Positions 1-7,717 of a stretch of 44,643 nucleotides of DNA are shown in pieces. Each line of letters begins with the position of its first letter. The stretch's first letter is position 1. Below the pieces are notes generated by a model that searched no databases, was not told the origin of the DNA, and saw only the letters and a program-made list of their open reading frames with translations. The DNA comes from Sphingopyxis sp. (lineage in GTDB: Bacteria > Pseudomonadota > Alphaproteobacteria > Sphingomonadales > Sphingomonadaceae), in assembly GCF_016463645.1 (NCBI RefSeq), contig NZ_JAEMQX010000022.1:1-44643 (forward strand), given 5' to 3'. Both the position numbers and the translations under genes were made by a program.

Positions 1-26
1 AAGCAAAAACACGAGGGGTCGGGGTG

Positions 27-482
27 ATGCGGACATATCTGGTGGTGATCGACGATAGTCCGGAGGCATCGCTGGCGCTGCGCTTTGCGGCGCGGCGCGC
101 GGCGCGGACCGGGGGCGGTGTGATGATCCTCGCGATCATCCCGCCACATGATTTCGTTGCTTTCGGTGGCGTCCAGGCGACGATCGAGGCCGAAGCGCGT
201 GAACATGCCGAGGAACTGGTCGCCGCCGCCGCCGCCGCTGTGGTGCAGGAAGCGGGCGTGACGCCGCAGGTGATGGTCAAATCGGGCAAGCCTGCCGAAG
301 TCGTGTGCGAACTGATCCGCGCGAATGACGAGGTCGCGGCGCTGGTCCTCGCGACGGCGGCGAGCGGCGCGCCGGGGCCGCTGGTCACCTTTTTCACCGG
401 ACAGGATGCGGGGGCGCTCCCCTGCCCGGTGATGCTGGTGCCGGGCGGGATCGATATCGCCCGGCTCGATGCGCTGAGCTAG
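27..482 (+). CDS. Universal stress protein (UspA family)
   Basis: A 151-residue single-domain protein with the alpha/beta fold of the Usp family. It opens with a hydrophobic strand followed by VIDDSPEASLAL, and closes with the typical CPVMLVPGG strand. The usual nucleotide-binding Gly-rich stretch (G2xG9xS/T) is not clear: the region reads ATAASGAPGPLVTFFTGQ, so ATP binding is uncertain. A GAGGGG Shine-Dalgarno sequence at 13-18 favours ATG 27 (8-nt gap) over the in-frame GTG at 24. The stop codon shares the palindrome CTAG with the stop of the convergent membrane protein gene. These cytoplasmic proteins are induced by starvation or stress in other bacteria; the specific role here is unknown. 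Confidence 0.85.
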   Translation: MRTYLVVIDDSPEASLALRFAARRAARTGGGVMILAIIPPHDFVAFGGVQATIEAEAREHAEELVAAAAAAVVQEAGVTPQVMVKSGKPAEVVCELIRANDEVAALVLATAASGAPGPLVTFFTGQDAGALPCPVMLVPGGIDIARLDALS

Positions 483-868
483 ACCGCGACCGGGCGCGGC
501 ACGCCCGCGTCTTTCCATTCGAGGATCGCGAAGCCGAGCACCCCCAGGGCCTGCGCGGCGACAACAGCGATACCGATTCCGGTCATCCCGGCGGCGAAGG
601 TCGCGACAACTGCGAGGCTTGCGGCGACCCAACCGAGATTGCCGAGCGCGATCAGCTTTACCAATGCCGGACTCGGCACGGCCTGACGCGCTGCGACAAT
701 CATCAGAAGCGCTGCGGCGAGGCAGATCCAGCCGCCGATTGCAACGACATGCGCGGGGAGGCCGAGAAGGGCGCCGACCGGCTCGGCGGCGAGCAGGCCG
801 ATGGCGAAAACGCCTCCGCAGGTGATGGCATCGGCGACGAGGATATTCTTGAGATTGAGGATCGACAT
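479..868 (-). CDS. Small four-helix integral membrane protein
   Basis: A 129-residue, almost wholly hydrophobic protein with about four transmembrane segments and only short charged loops. It begins MSILNLKNILVADAIT and ends in a short polar tail (EWKDAGVPRPVAV). A longer reading frame runs upstream, but the ATG at 868 has an AGGAGAA-like Shine-Dalgarno sequence just before it and leaves room for a promoter shared with the divergent regulator. I recognise no enzyme or transporter motif. Its position, back to back with an MmyB-type XRE regulator across 112 bp, suggests that it is that regulator's target. The function is unknown. Confidence 0.75.
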   Translation of the reverse strand: MSILNLKNILVADAITCGGVFAIGLLAAEPVGALLGLPAHVVAIGGWICLAAALLMIVAARQAVPSPALVKLIALGNLGWVAASLAVVATFAAGMTGIGIAVVAAQALGVLGFAILEWKDAGVPRPVAV

Positions 869-920
869 GGTGGTTCTCCTTTCGACCCGTTCAAACTGGA
901 CTCGAAATGGAATGGCGTCG

Positions 921-937
921 ATTACGCCGGAGGTAAT
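921..937. promoter_or_regulatory. Inverted repeat ATTAC-N7-GTAAT, candidate operator
   Basis: A perfect 5-bp dyad with a 7-bp spacer lies in the 112-bp gap between the divergent membrane protein gene and the XRE/MmyB regulator gene, 44 bp upstream of the regulator start. It is the most obvious symmetric element in the gap. By position it could be the autoregulatory and target operator of that regulator. This is inference; no consensus for this regulator subgroup is known to me. Confidence 0.35.
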
Positions 938-980
938 GGAAAACAGGAAGGCCGGGGTATAGCCGACGTTACGAAGGAGA

Positions 981-1772
981 ATGACGATGAAGCCCGCATC
1001 TCTCGGCGAACAGCTCCGCGAATGGCGCGTCCGGCGCCGGATGAGCCAGATGGACCTCGCGCTCGACAGCGAAATCTCGACGCGCCACCTCAGCTTTATC
1101 GAAACGGGTCGTTCGCGGCCGAGCGCCGCGATGCTGCAGCGCATCGCCGACTGCCTCGATGTGCCCCACCGCGCGCGCAACGCCCTGCTGCTCGCGGGCG
1201 GCTATGCGCCCGATTATCAGGAATGTCCGCTCGACAGCCCCGAAATGGCGGGGATGAAGGCGATCGTCGAGCATGTGCTGAAGGGGCATGAGCCCTACCC
1301 CGCGCTCGCGGTCGACCGGCACTGGAACATGATCGCCGCCAACGCCGCGGTCGCGTTGTTCATACAGCTTGCGGCGCCTGAATTGTTCGAGCCACCGGTC
1401 AATGTGCTGCGCGTCGCGATGCACCCCAAGGGACTCGCGCCACATATCGTCAATCGCGGCGAGTGGCGCGCGCATCTGCTCGAAAGGCTCGACCACCAGA
1501 TCGACGCGAGTGCCGACGCCGGGCTGATCGCGCTGCGCGAGGAACTGGCGGGCCATGGCGCCGATGTCGGCGATGATCGCGGGAGCGCGGCCAACGGCAT
1601 CGCGGTGCCGCTGATCCTCGACACGCCGATGGGGCGGATCCGTTTCGTCTCGACCGTGACGATCTTCGGGACGCCGGTCGACATCACGCTGTCCGAACTG
1701 GCGATCGAAGCCTTTTTCCCGGCCGACGCCGAAAGCGCCGCACTGCTGCAGCAAATGGCGGTGCGCTGCTGA
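981..1772 (+). CDS. XRE-family regulator with MmyB-like ligand-binding domain
   Basis: A 263-residue DNA-binding protein. Residues 8-65 form a helix-turn-helix of the XRE/Cro type (LREWRVRRRMSQMDLALD, then the recognition segment STRHLSFIETGRSRPS). The remainder is an MmyB-type domain with the family signature HEPYPALAVDRHWNMIAANA near residue 105; in related proteins this PAS-like domain binds a fatty-acid-like ligand. GAAGGAGA supplies a good ribosome-binding site 8 bases before ATG 981. It is transcribed divergently from the small membrane protein gene, the usual arrangement for a local regulator and its target. Its stop lies one base from the stop of the convergent rnr gene. The family assignment is secure; ligand and regulon are unknown. 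Confidence 0.88.
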   Translation: MTMKPASLGEQLREWRVRRRMSQMDLALDSEISTRHLSFIETGRSRPSAAMLQRIADCLDVPHRARNALLLAGGYAPDYQECPLDSPEMAGMKAIVEHVLKGHEPYPALAVDRHWNMIAANAAVALFIQLAAPELFEPPVNVLRVAMHPKGLAPHIVNRGEWRAHLLERLDHQIDASADAGLIALREELAGHGADVGDDRGSAANGIAVPLILDTPMGRIRFVSTVTIFGTPVDITLSELAIEAFFPADAESAALLQQMAVRC

Positions 1773-1773
1773 C

Positions 1774-4086
1774 TTAGCGTTTTCGTCCCTTGTGCCTGAT
1801 GTTGGCGGGCCGGCCGCGCTTGCCGACCATATGCTTTCCCGCCTTGTCCTTTCCGGCCTTCTTCAGCCCGTCGCGTCGCGGCGGGCGATTGCGGAAACCG
1901 CCCTCGGGCGCGTCGGGGAGCTCGAAGCGCAACGCGCCGCTGATCGGGTTCGCGTCCATCAGGCGGAGTTCGAGCCGCTGCCCGACCGAATAGCTCGCCC
2001 GGCCATGTTCGCTGTCGAGCGTCCGCGCCGCCTCATCGTAGAAGAAGCGCTCGCTTCCCAGCGTCGATACCGGCATCAGCCCGTCGCCGCCGAGCCCGTC
2101 GACAGTCGCGAAGAAGCCGAAGGGCTGCACCCTGGTGATGCGCGCGATGACGATCTCGCCAGTTTTGGTCGCCAGATAGGCCGCGACATAGCGGTCGACG
2201 GTTTCGCGCTCGGCCTCCATCGCGCGGCGTTCGAGCGCGCTGATGGCCTCGCCGATACGCGACAGGCCCTTCGCGTCGGCTTCGCCCAGACCTGTGCGCG
2301 CGGGCAGATCCCTGACCTTGCCAGGTACTTCGAGACGCCAGGAGTCGACGAGCGCGCGATGGACGATCAGGTCGGCGTAGCGGCGGATCGGCGAGGTGAA
2401 ATGCGCGTAGCTGCCGAGCGCGAGCCCGAAGTGGCCCGCATTGGCGGGGCCATAATAGGCCTGCGTCTGGCTGCGCAGGATCGCCTGCATGATCTCTGGC
2501 AGCCGGTCGTCCCCGGAAAAGCCGTCGATCAGCCGGTTGAACACTGCGGGGGTGATCACCTGCCCCAATGCGAAACTCTGCTCGAAGGTTTCGAGATAGT
2601 CCTTGAGCCCGACGAGCTTCTCGCGGCTCGGGGGTTCGTGGATGCGGTACATCACCGGCGATTTCTTCGCCTCGAGCGCCTTCGCCGCCGCGACGTTGGC
2701 CGCGATCATGTAATCCTCGATCAGCCTGTGCGCATCGAGGCGGTCGCGCACGCGGATTTCGGCGATGGCGCCCTGCTCGTCGAGGATCACCTGCCGTTCG
2801 GGCAGGTCGAGATCGAGCGGGTCGCGCGCCGCGCGCGCCTTGGCGAGCAGCGCCCAGCTCGCCCACAGATTTCTGAGCGCCGGAAGGACGTCGGCGTCCC
2901 ACCCCTCGCGCGCTTCATTGGCGTCATGGGCCGCCTGCGCATGTTCATACGCGATGTTCGCGCGCAGCCGGACGAGCGCGCGGGTGAAGCGCCACGAGGT
3001 CACCTTGCCGTGCCTGTCGATGACGAGATGGCACGCCATCGCGGCGCGATCCTCGCCCGCCTTCAGCGAACAGACGCCGGCCGACAGCGTTTCGGGAAGC
3101 ATCGGGACGATGCGGTCGGGGAAATAGACGCTGTTGCCGCGCCGCCGCGCCTCGCGGTCGAGCGCGCCGTCGGGGCGGACATAGAAGCTGACGTCGGCAA
3201 TCGCGACGATCGCGCGGAAGCCGCCCTTGTTCCCCGCGTCCTCGTCGGGAATCGCCCAGACCGCGTCGTCATGGTCGCGCGCATCGACGGGATCGATCGC
3301 GACGATCGGCAGCTCGCGCAAATCCTCGCGCCCGTCGGGAGTGAGCGGCAGTTTGGCGGCCTTCTCCGCCTCGGCGATGGTTTCGCCGTCGAAGACGTGC
3401 GGGATTTCGTGCCGCGCGATCGCGATCATGCTGAGTGATCGGGGCGCGAAGGGATCGCCGATGCGATCGACGACCTTCGCCTTGATCGCGGCGCCGCGCC
3501 CGGTCAGTTCGGCGCGCACCAGATCGCCGATATCGGCATCGCCCTTGTCGGCGACGGCAAAGTCGTATCGCGCGCGCTTGTCGGCTGGGCGCAGCCAGAT
3601 CATCGGCTTGCCGCCGGGCGACTTTTCCTCGACGAGCACACCGATCACCATCTCGGCGCTCGCCTGCAGGCGCTTCATCGGATGCGCGACATGGCCGCTG
3701 CCGCGTTCTTCGGTGCGCGCGAGGATACGGTCGCCGACGCCGAGTGCGCCCTTCCGCCCCTGCTCGATCACGCGAAGGCGCGGCGCGGGGCCGGCGGCTT
3801 CCCAGCGTTCGGGTACCGCCCAGACATTGCTGCCCTCGATCGCGGCGACGCGCAGCACGGTGACGCGCGGCAGGCCGCCATGCTTGTGAAAGGCGCGCCC
3901 CGGTGCCAGATCGACGAGCCCCTCGTCGGTCATGTCCTTGAGCAGCGCCTTCAATGCGATCTTGTCATTGCCATGCAGCGCGAAATGCTTCGCGATCTCG
4001 CGCTTGCCGACCGCATCCTTGCTTTCTTCGATGAAGCGAAGGATCTGCTCGGGCGTCGGCAGTCCGGTGTGTTTCTTGCGGGCCAT
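1774..4086 (-). CDS. rnr: Ribonuclease R (3'-5' exoribonuclease)
   Basis: A 770-residue processive hydrolytic 3'-5' exoribonuclease that degrades structured RNA, including rRNA and mRNA fragments. Domain order fits RNase R: an N-terminal winged helix (residues 1-75), cold-shock-like domains (85-230), the RNB catalytic domain (about 255-590), an S1 domain (about 635-725, GEIVIARITRVQPFGFFATV) and a Lys/Arg-rich tail. The metal-binding aspartates are in DARDHDDA near residue 267, and RRRGNSVYFPDRIVPMLPE is the standard RNB signature. In many alphaproteobacteria rnr follows topA; here topA is 33 kb away, so that linkage is broken. Length and motifs are normal. Confidence 0.96.
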   Translation of the reverse strand: MARKKHTGLPTPEQILRFIEESKDAVGKREIAKHFALHGNDKIALKALLKDMTDEGLVDLAPGRAFHKHGGLPRVTVLRVAAIEGSNVWAVPERWEAAGPAPRLRVIEQGRKGALGVGDRILARTEERGSGHVAHPMKRLQASAEMVIGVLVEEKSPGGKPMIWLRPADKRARYDFAVADKGDADIGDLVRAELTGRGAAIKAKVVDRIGDPFAPRSLSMIAIARHEIPHVFDGETIAEAEKAAKLPLTPDGREDLRELPIVAIDPVDARDHDDAVWAIPDEDAGNKGGFRAIVAIADVSFYVRPDGALDREARRRGNSVYFPDRIVPMLPETLSAGVCSLKAGEDRAAMACHLVIDRHGKVTSWRFTRALVRLRANIAYEHAQAAHDANEAREGWDADVLPALRNLWASWALLAKARAARDPLDLDLPERQVILDEQGAIAEIRVRDRLDAHRLIEDYMIAANVAAAKALEAKKSPVMYRIHEPPSREKLVGLKDYLETFEQSFALGQVITPAVFNRLIDGFSGDDRLPEIMQAILRSQTQAYYGPANAGHFGLALGSYAHFTSPIRRYADLIVHRALVDSWRLEVPGKVRDLPARTGLGEADAKGLSRIGEAISALERRAMEAERETVDRYVAAYLATKTGEIVIARITRVQPFGFFATVDGLGGDGLMPVSTLGSERFFYDEAARTLDSEHGRASYSVGQRLELRLMDANPISGALRFELPDAPEGGFRNRPPRRDGLKKAGKDKAGKHMVGKRGRPANIRHKGRKR

Positions 4087-4202
4087 CCCCTGCGGATAGG
4101 GGGTAACGGGCGGCCCGTCACCCCCATGCGCAGGTCACCAGGGCGAAATGTCGGGCACCTGCCCCGATGCAGTGGCGGTAAAGGCCGAACGATAGTGGGC
4201 CG

Positions 4203-4688
4203 TCAGCCATAGGCGATCCAGCGGCCCGACGCGCCTGCAGCGAGCCAGAGAAGCAGCGAAGCCGCGGCCATCGCCCGCGCGGCACCGGGCGCCGCGTCCG
4301 GCCAGCCCCCCATATGCGCGCGCCAGATCAGCCGAAAGGCGGCGGCGTTCGCGACCGCCGCGGCGACGATGATCAACTTTCGCCCGAAAATGGCGGATCG
4401 CGCCAGCGCCGCGCCGTCGGCGGCGAACAGGATCACGCCGCTGGCCGCCATCAGGACCAGCCCAGCGATGGCGACCGGCGTCAGCGCGCGCGACAGGCCG
4501 GTCATCGGCAAGGCCCGCCACAAACCCAGTATCCGCAGATCGACGATGCCGATTCCGCCCACCAGCATGACGAGGCCCAGCAGGTGCAGCGCATTGGCGA
4601 GCGGATAGACGAGCGGAGACCCGCGCGACCATGGCCCGATGCCGACCGTATCGAGCCACGCCGCGGCTGCCGTCAGCACGGGCTCCAC
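4203..4688 (-). CDS. DUF6644-like integral membrane protein
   Basis: A 161-residue protein with about five hydrophobic segments. An amphipathic N-terminus precedes SPLVYPLANALHLLGLVML, whose His could bind metal or haem, and later helices carry GRKLIIVAAAVANAAAFR. I place it in the DUF6644-like group from memory of its pattern; no biochemical function is established. The start is GTG 4688, 10 bp after the stop of the DUF6152-like gene, so the two form an operon. Such pairs of a small secreted protein and a polytopic membrane protein recur in proteobacteria. The function is not known. Confidence 0.7.
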   Translation of the reverse strand: MEPVLTAAAAWLDTVGIGPWSRGSPLVYPLANALHLLGLVMLVGGIGIVDLRILGLWRALPMTGLSRALTPVAIAGLVLMAASGVILFAADGAALARSAIFGRKLIIVAAAVANAAAFRLIWRAHMGGWPDAAPGAARAMAAASLLLWLAAGASGRWIAYG

Positions 4689-4698
4689 GCCGACAGAC

Positions 4699-5049
4699 TC
4701 AGCGCAACTCGACCGTTTTCCGACCGATCATGATGCGCTCCACCCGCATTTCGGTCGCGCCGTCACGCCGGACATAGCCGGTCAGGCGGACACGCTTGCC
4801 GGGCTCGATCTCGGCGCGGGTCAGTCCGCGCGCTTCCATTCTGCCGGTCGGTGCCAGAATGACGTCCCAAAGCTTGCCCTTCCAGCGCATCTTGGCGCTG
4901 CCGTGCGGATTGCCCCACGACAATTGCGTAAAGGACGCCGTCAGGGTGACCGGCCTGGTCTCGTCATAGGACGACCAGCCGTGATGGGCGGCGACGGGTA
5001 GTGCGGTCAGCGCCAGTGACGTCGCCGCGATCAGCACGGGAAAACGCAT
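4699..5049 (-). CDS. DUF6152-like secreted protein
   Basis: A 116-residue exported protein. Residues 1-21 are a Sec signal peptide ending in ALPVAA, and the mature protein begins HHGWSSYDETRPVTL, the hallmark of the DUF6152 group. The rest looks like a small beta-barrel or OB-like fold (WGNPHGSAKMRWKGKLWDV, then GKRVRLTGYVRRDGATEMRV). AGGAGA precedes ATG 5049 with good spacing. The HH pair at the predicted mature N-terminus could bind copper or another metal, but this is speculative. It is the first gene of a two-gene operon with the DUF6644-like membrane protein, and a shared periplasmic or membrane role is the simplest reading. Confidence 0.78.
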   Translation of the reverse strand: MRFPVLIAATSLALTALPVAAHHGWSSYDETRPVTLTASFTQLSWGNPHGSAKMRWKGKLWDVILAPTGRMEARGLTRAEIEPGKRVRLTGYVRRDGATEMRVERIMIGRKTVELR

Positions 5050-5119
5050 CGAGTGTCTCCTTCGGCCCCTCGGACCGAAGGCTAATGGTCAGCGGCTTCG
5101 CGTGCAAGGGTGCAGCGGA

Positions 5120-6676
5120 TCAATAGGTTCGCCCGATCAGCACGCGCTCGACCGCCGGTTCGCCGGTGAAGAAGCAGACGCCGTCGGCCGGCGCGGCGTC
5201 GAGCGGCGTGTTGCGCATCGTCAGCTTGAGCGCCTTCAATTGCTCGACGATCCTGTCGAGCGCGGCGCCGGTCGGGCGCGACCATTGCACCTCGGCCCAG
5301 CCGACGAATTTGTCGTCGCCCGCGAAATGCGCCTGGAGGTCGGTGACGTCGCGCCGGATATTGCTGTGCAGCCGCTTGCGCGCCTCGCCGTAGAGGCTTG
5401 CCTGGATATCGTCGAGGGTCGCCACGGCGTCGGCAATGAAATCGCCCTTCGCGATGAAGGCCGAGTTGAGCTTGCCGTCGTCCTTGTAGAGCCGGTCGCG
5501 GCGGATCACCGCAACATTGCCCCCCGCGACGTCGCGGGGCCCCACTTCGACGATGATCGGGGCGCCCTTCTTCACCCAGCCCCAGCGCTTGGTCTGCGCC
5601 TTGTTCGCGCCGGTGTCGAACAGCACGCGGAGGGGTTCGCGGAAGGCGTCGAGCGCCTTCAACTGGGTTTCGAGGTTGCGGCAATAATCGAGGATCGCGG
5701 CGTCCTCTTCATTGTCGCGGAGCATCGGCACGATGACGATCTGGTGCGGCGCGATGCGCGGCGGACAGCGGAGGCCGTCGTCGTCGCCATGCGTCATGAT
5801 GACACCGCCGATCATGCGCGTCGAGGTGCCCCAGCTCGTCGTGTGGCACAGGCTGTGGCCGCCTTCCCTGTCCTGATAGCGGATGTTCGCGGCCTCGGCG
5901 AACCCGGTGCCGAGATAGTGCGAGGTGCCGGCCTGCAGCGCCTTGCCGTCCTGCATCATCGCCTCGATCGAATAGGTCGCGACCGCGCCGGGAAAGCGCT
6001 CATTCTCGGGCTTCTCACCTGCGATCACCGGCATGGCGAGGACATCCTCGGCGAAGGCGCGGTACATTTCGAGTGCGCGCAACGTTTCGGTCATCGCATC
6101 GTCACGATCGGCGTGCGCGGTATGGCCCTCCTGCCACAGGAACTCGCTGGTGCGCAGGAACATGCGCGTGCGCATTTCCCAGCGCACGACATTGGCCCAC
6201 TGATTGACCTTGAGCGGCAGGTCGCGCCAGCTCTGCACCCAGCGGCTCATCGCATTGCCGATGACCGTTTCCGATGTCGGGCGGACGATCAGCGGCTCCT
6301 CGAGCTTCGCTTCGGGATCGGGGATCAGCTTGCCCTTGCCGTCCTGGATCAGCCGGTGGTGCGTGACAACCGCCATTTCCTTTGCAAAACCATCGACATG
6401 GTCGGCTTCCTTTTCAAAGAAGCTCAAGGGAATGAAGAGCGGAAAATAGGCGTTCTGGACGCCGGCGTCCTTGATCGCGGCGTCCATGACCGTCTGGATC
6501 CGTTCCCAGATGCCATAGCCCCACGGCTTGATCACCATGCAGCCGCGCACGCCCGATTCCTCGGCGAGATCGGCTTCGGCAATGACGTCCTGATACCAGG
6601 CCGCGAAGTCGGCCTGACGGGTTACGCTGAGCGCATGCTTGATCATCTGTCCTGTTTTCTGTGCTTTGGAGCCCAT
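5120..6676 (-). CDS. proS: Prolyl-tRNA synthetase, eukaryal/archaeal-like type
   Basis: A 518-residue class II synthetase that charges tRNA-Pro. Class II motifs are visible: PWGYGIWERIQ (motif 1 region), VVRWEMRTRMFLRTSEFLWQ (motif 2) and the later GGVIMTHGDDDGLRCPPRIA. It lacks the YbaK-like editing insertion of long bacterial ProRS. The sequence style and the C-terminal tyrosine (GRTY) are those of the eukaryal/archaeal-like type 3. The Zn-binding C-terminal extension appears reduced, because only one Cys remains in the last 30 residues. The ribosome-binding site GGGAGCC precedes ATG 6676. It lies 13 bp downstream of phaR and is probably cotranscribed with it. Confidence 0.95.
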   Translation of the reverse strand: MGSKAQKTGQMIKHALSVTRQADFAAWYQDVIAEADLAEESGVRGCMVIKPWGYGIWERIQTVMDAAIKDAGVQNAYFPLFIPLSFFEKEADHVDGFAKEMAVVTHHRLIQDGKGKLIPDPEAKLEEPLIVRPTSETVIGNAMSRWVQSWRDLPLKVNQWANVVRWEMRTRMFLRTSEFLWQEGHTAHADRDDAMTETLRALEMYRAFAEDVLAMPVIAGEKPENERFPGAVATYSIEAMMQDGKALQAGTSHYLGTGFAEAANIRYQDREGGHSLCHTTSWGTSTRMIGGVIMTHGDDDGLRCPPRIAPHQIVIVPMLRDNEEDAAILDYCRNLETQLKALDAFREPLRVLFDTGANKAQTKRWGWVKKGAPIIVEVGPRDVAGGNVAVIRRDRLYKDDGKLNSAFIAKGDFIADAVATLDDIQASLYGEARKRLHSNIRRDVTDLQAHFAGDDKFVGWAEVQWSRPTGAALDRIVEQLKALKLTMRNTPLDAAPADGVCFFTGEPAVERVLIGRTY

Positions 6677-6689
6677 ATGCGGCTCCCGG

Positions 6690-7223
6690 TTATTTCTTGC
6701 CGAGTTCGGCCCTGAGTTCGGCGATTTCGGCCTTGAGCGCCGCGATTTCGGCGTCCTTGGACTTGCTGCCGGCGCCTGGCATGAAGGCGCCCGCGGCCTG
6801 CTGGAACATTTCCATGTTTCGCCGCGTCAGTTCGGCGAGCGGGTTCGATCCGAGAGCGCCCTCGAACGCGGCGCGGACGTCCTGCTGATTCTTGCGGAAG
6901 CTCGCCATCGACGCTTCGAGATATTGCGGCACCATCGATTGCATCTTGTCGCCGTACATGCCGATCAGCTGGCGCAGGAAATTGACCGGAAGCAGCGTTT
7001 CGCCGCGCGTTTCGGTGTCCATGATGATCTGCGTGAGCACATTGTGCGTGATATCCTCGCCGCTCTTGGCGTCGACGACGCGGAAATCGCGGCCGTCGCG
7101 GACCATCGCGCCCAGGTCGTCGAGCGTGATGTAGCAGCTGCGCTCGGTATCGTAGAGCCGCCGGTTCGCATATTTCTTGATCGTGACGACGTCGCCTTCA
7201 GTCGCACCTTTGGACTTCGCCAT
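6690..7223 (-). CDS. phaR: Polyhydroxyalkanoate synthesis repressor PhaR
   Basis: A 177-residue repressor that senses PHA granules and controls phasin and PHA genes. The N-terminal DNA-binding domain reads IKKYANRRLYDTERSCYI (residues about 16-33). It is followed by the PHB-accumulation domain (LLPVNFLRQLIGMYGDKMQS) and a C-terminal heptad coiled coil (AEIAALKAEIAELRAEL). A start at 7256 is possible, but ATG 7223 has GGGAAGAG directly before it, whereas 7256 has no Shine-Dalgarno sequence. No phaC or phasin gene is in this window. A dyad at 7287-7320 upstream contains TGC-N3/4-GCA elements that could be its own operator. It probably heads an operon with proS. Confidence 0.93.
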   Translation of the reverse strand: MAKSKGATEGDVVTIKKYANRRLYDTERSCYITLDDLGAMVRDGRDFRVVDAKSGEDITHNVLTQIIMDTETRGETLLPVNFLRQLIGMYGDKMQSMVPQYLEASMASFRKNQQDVRAAFEGALGSNPLAELTRRNMEMFQQAAGAFMPGAGSKSKDAEIAALKAEIAELRAELGKK

Positions 7224-7286
7224 CTCTTCCCGCGCTCCTTTGTATTCCGGCGCCATATTTCATATCATGCCGGACAATCGATCGCC

Positions 7287-7320
7287 GTTGCATTAGCATC
7301 AAAATATGATGCGTCGCAAC
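7287..7320. promoter_or_regulatory. Extended inverted repeat upstream of phaR, candidate PhaR operator
   Basis: The arms GTTGC (7287-7291) and GCATCA (7296-7301) are matched by TGATGC (7307-7312) and GCAAC (7316-7320) around an AT-rich centre. Each half also contains a TGC-N4-GCA (7289-7298) or TGC-N3-GCA (7310-7318) element. As I recall, PhaR of Paracoccus recognises TGC-rich sites of the form CTGC-N3-4-GCAG. The site lies 64-97 bp upstream of the phaR start, in the right place for autorepression. It could alternatively be an operator for the TonB receptor, though that gene begins about 400 bp away. Confidence 0.45.
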
Positions 7321-7434
7321 ATGGCGGATTTCGGATCGGTAACGGCACCGATTCGTGCGCTTGAACCCGCATCTGTCCGGTCGGGCCGTTCATTCCTGTC
7401 GACGAGGTGCGCCCCTGGAAGTGCCGGACCACAC

Positions 7435-7461
7435 CCCGTGATAGTAATTTAGTTTCACGGG
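7435..7461. repeat. Inverted repeat CCCGTGA-N13-TCACGGG
   Basis: Two perfect 7-bp arms flank a 13-bp AT-rich spacer (tagtaatttagtt). The element lies 256 bp upstream of the TonB receptor start and just before an AT-rich block. It could be a regulator site or a stem-loop in a long leader RNA. No T-run follows on either strand at the right distance, so a terminator is unlikely. Confidence 0.4.
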
Positions 7462-7570
7462 ATATCATATCGGTGGCATATTTTTTTCAATTTGCGCCGC
7501 CAACCGGTCGTTCGTTTCCCCGTCCCGCACTTTGATTCCAACCCGGCGGAAATCGCCGTCCGGCGCGCTG

Positions 7571-7599
7571 TTGCCAAAATGACACACCGGCGACACTAG
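7571..7599 (+). promoter_or_regulatory. Possible promoter of the TonB receptor gene
   Basis: TTGCCA (7571-7576) and CACTAG (7594-7599) are spaced by 17 bp and could be -35 and -10 elements, placing a start near 7606 and giving a leader of about 110 nt. The -10 match is weak. The second half overlaps the GACACT-N11-AGTGTC dyad, so a repressor bound there would block this promoter. Confidence 0.25.
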
Positions 7600-7614
7600 A
7601 GTCTCCCGAGTGTC
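7592..7614. promoter_or_regulatory. Inverted repeat GACACT-N11-AGTGTC, candidate operator of the TonB receptor gene
   Basis: Two perfect 6-bp arms are separated by 11 bp, with centres of the arms 17 bp apart. The element overlaps the best -10 candidate and lies 104 bp before the receptor start. Either an operator or a stem-loop at the 5' end of the leader would fit. It resembles no iron box that I recognise. Confidence 0.35.
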
Positions 7615-7717
7615 AGAAAATTTTCATCAAAGGCTTGTGCCGCCGCGAATTTCAGTCTTTCTAGCCCCAATCCGTTCTCCCAACTCTACTTTTGAACGGT
7701 AACCGGGGAAAATCATC

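Larger units (their letters stand above)
7224..7717. other. Longest non-coding stretch, between divergent phaR and the TonB receptor gene
   Basis: No credible gene is visible in this roughly 490-bp gap. It is visibly richer in A and T than its surroundings around 7440-7500, with a TTTTTTT run near 7481-7488. It contains three dyads: the phaR-proximal repeat at 7287-7320, CCCGTGA-N13-TCACGGG at 7435-7461, and GACACT-N11-AGTGTC at 7592-7614. The long leader suggests regulated transcription of the receptor gene. Confidence 0.7.

Noticed and set aside
4087..4202. Possible small gene between rnr and the DUF6644-like gene
   Set aside because: No frame has a ribosome-binding site or a protein-like composition; only frame remnants of the neighbours continue into it.
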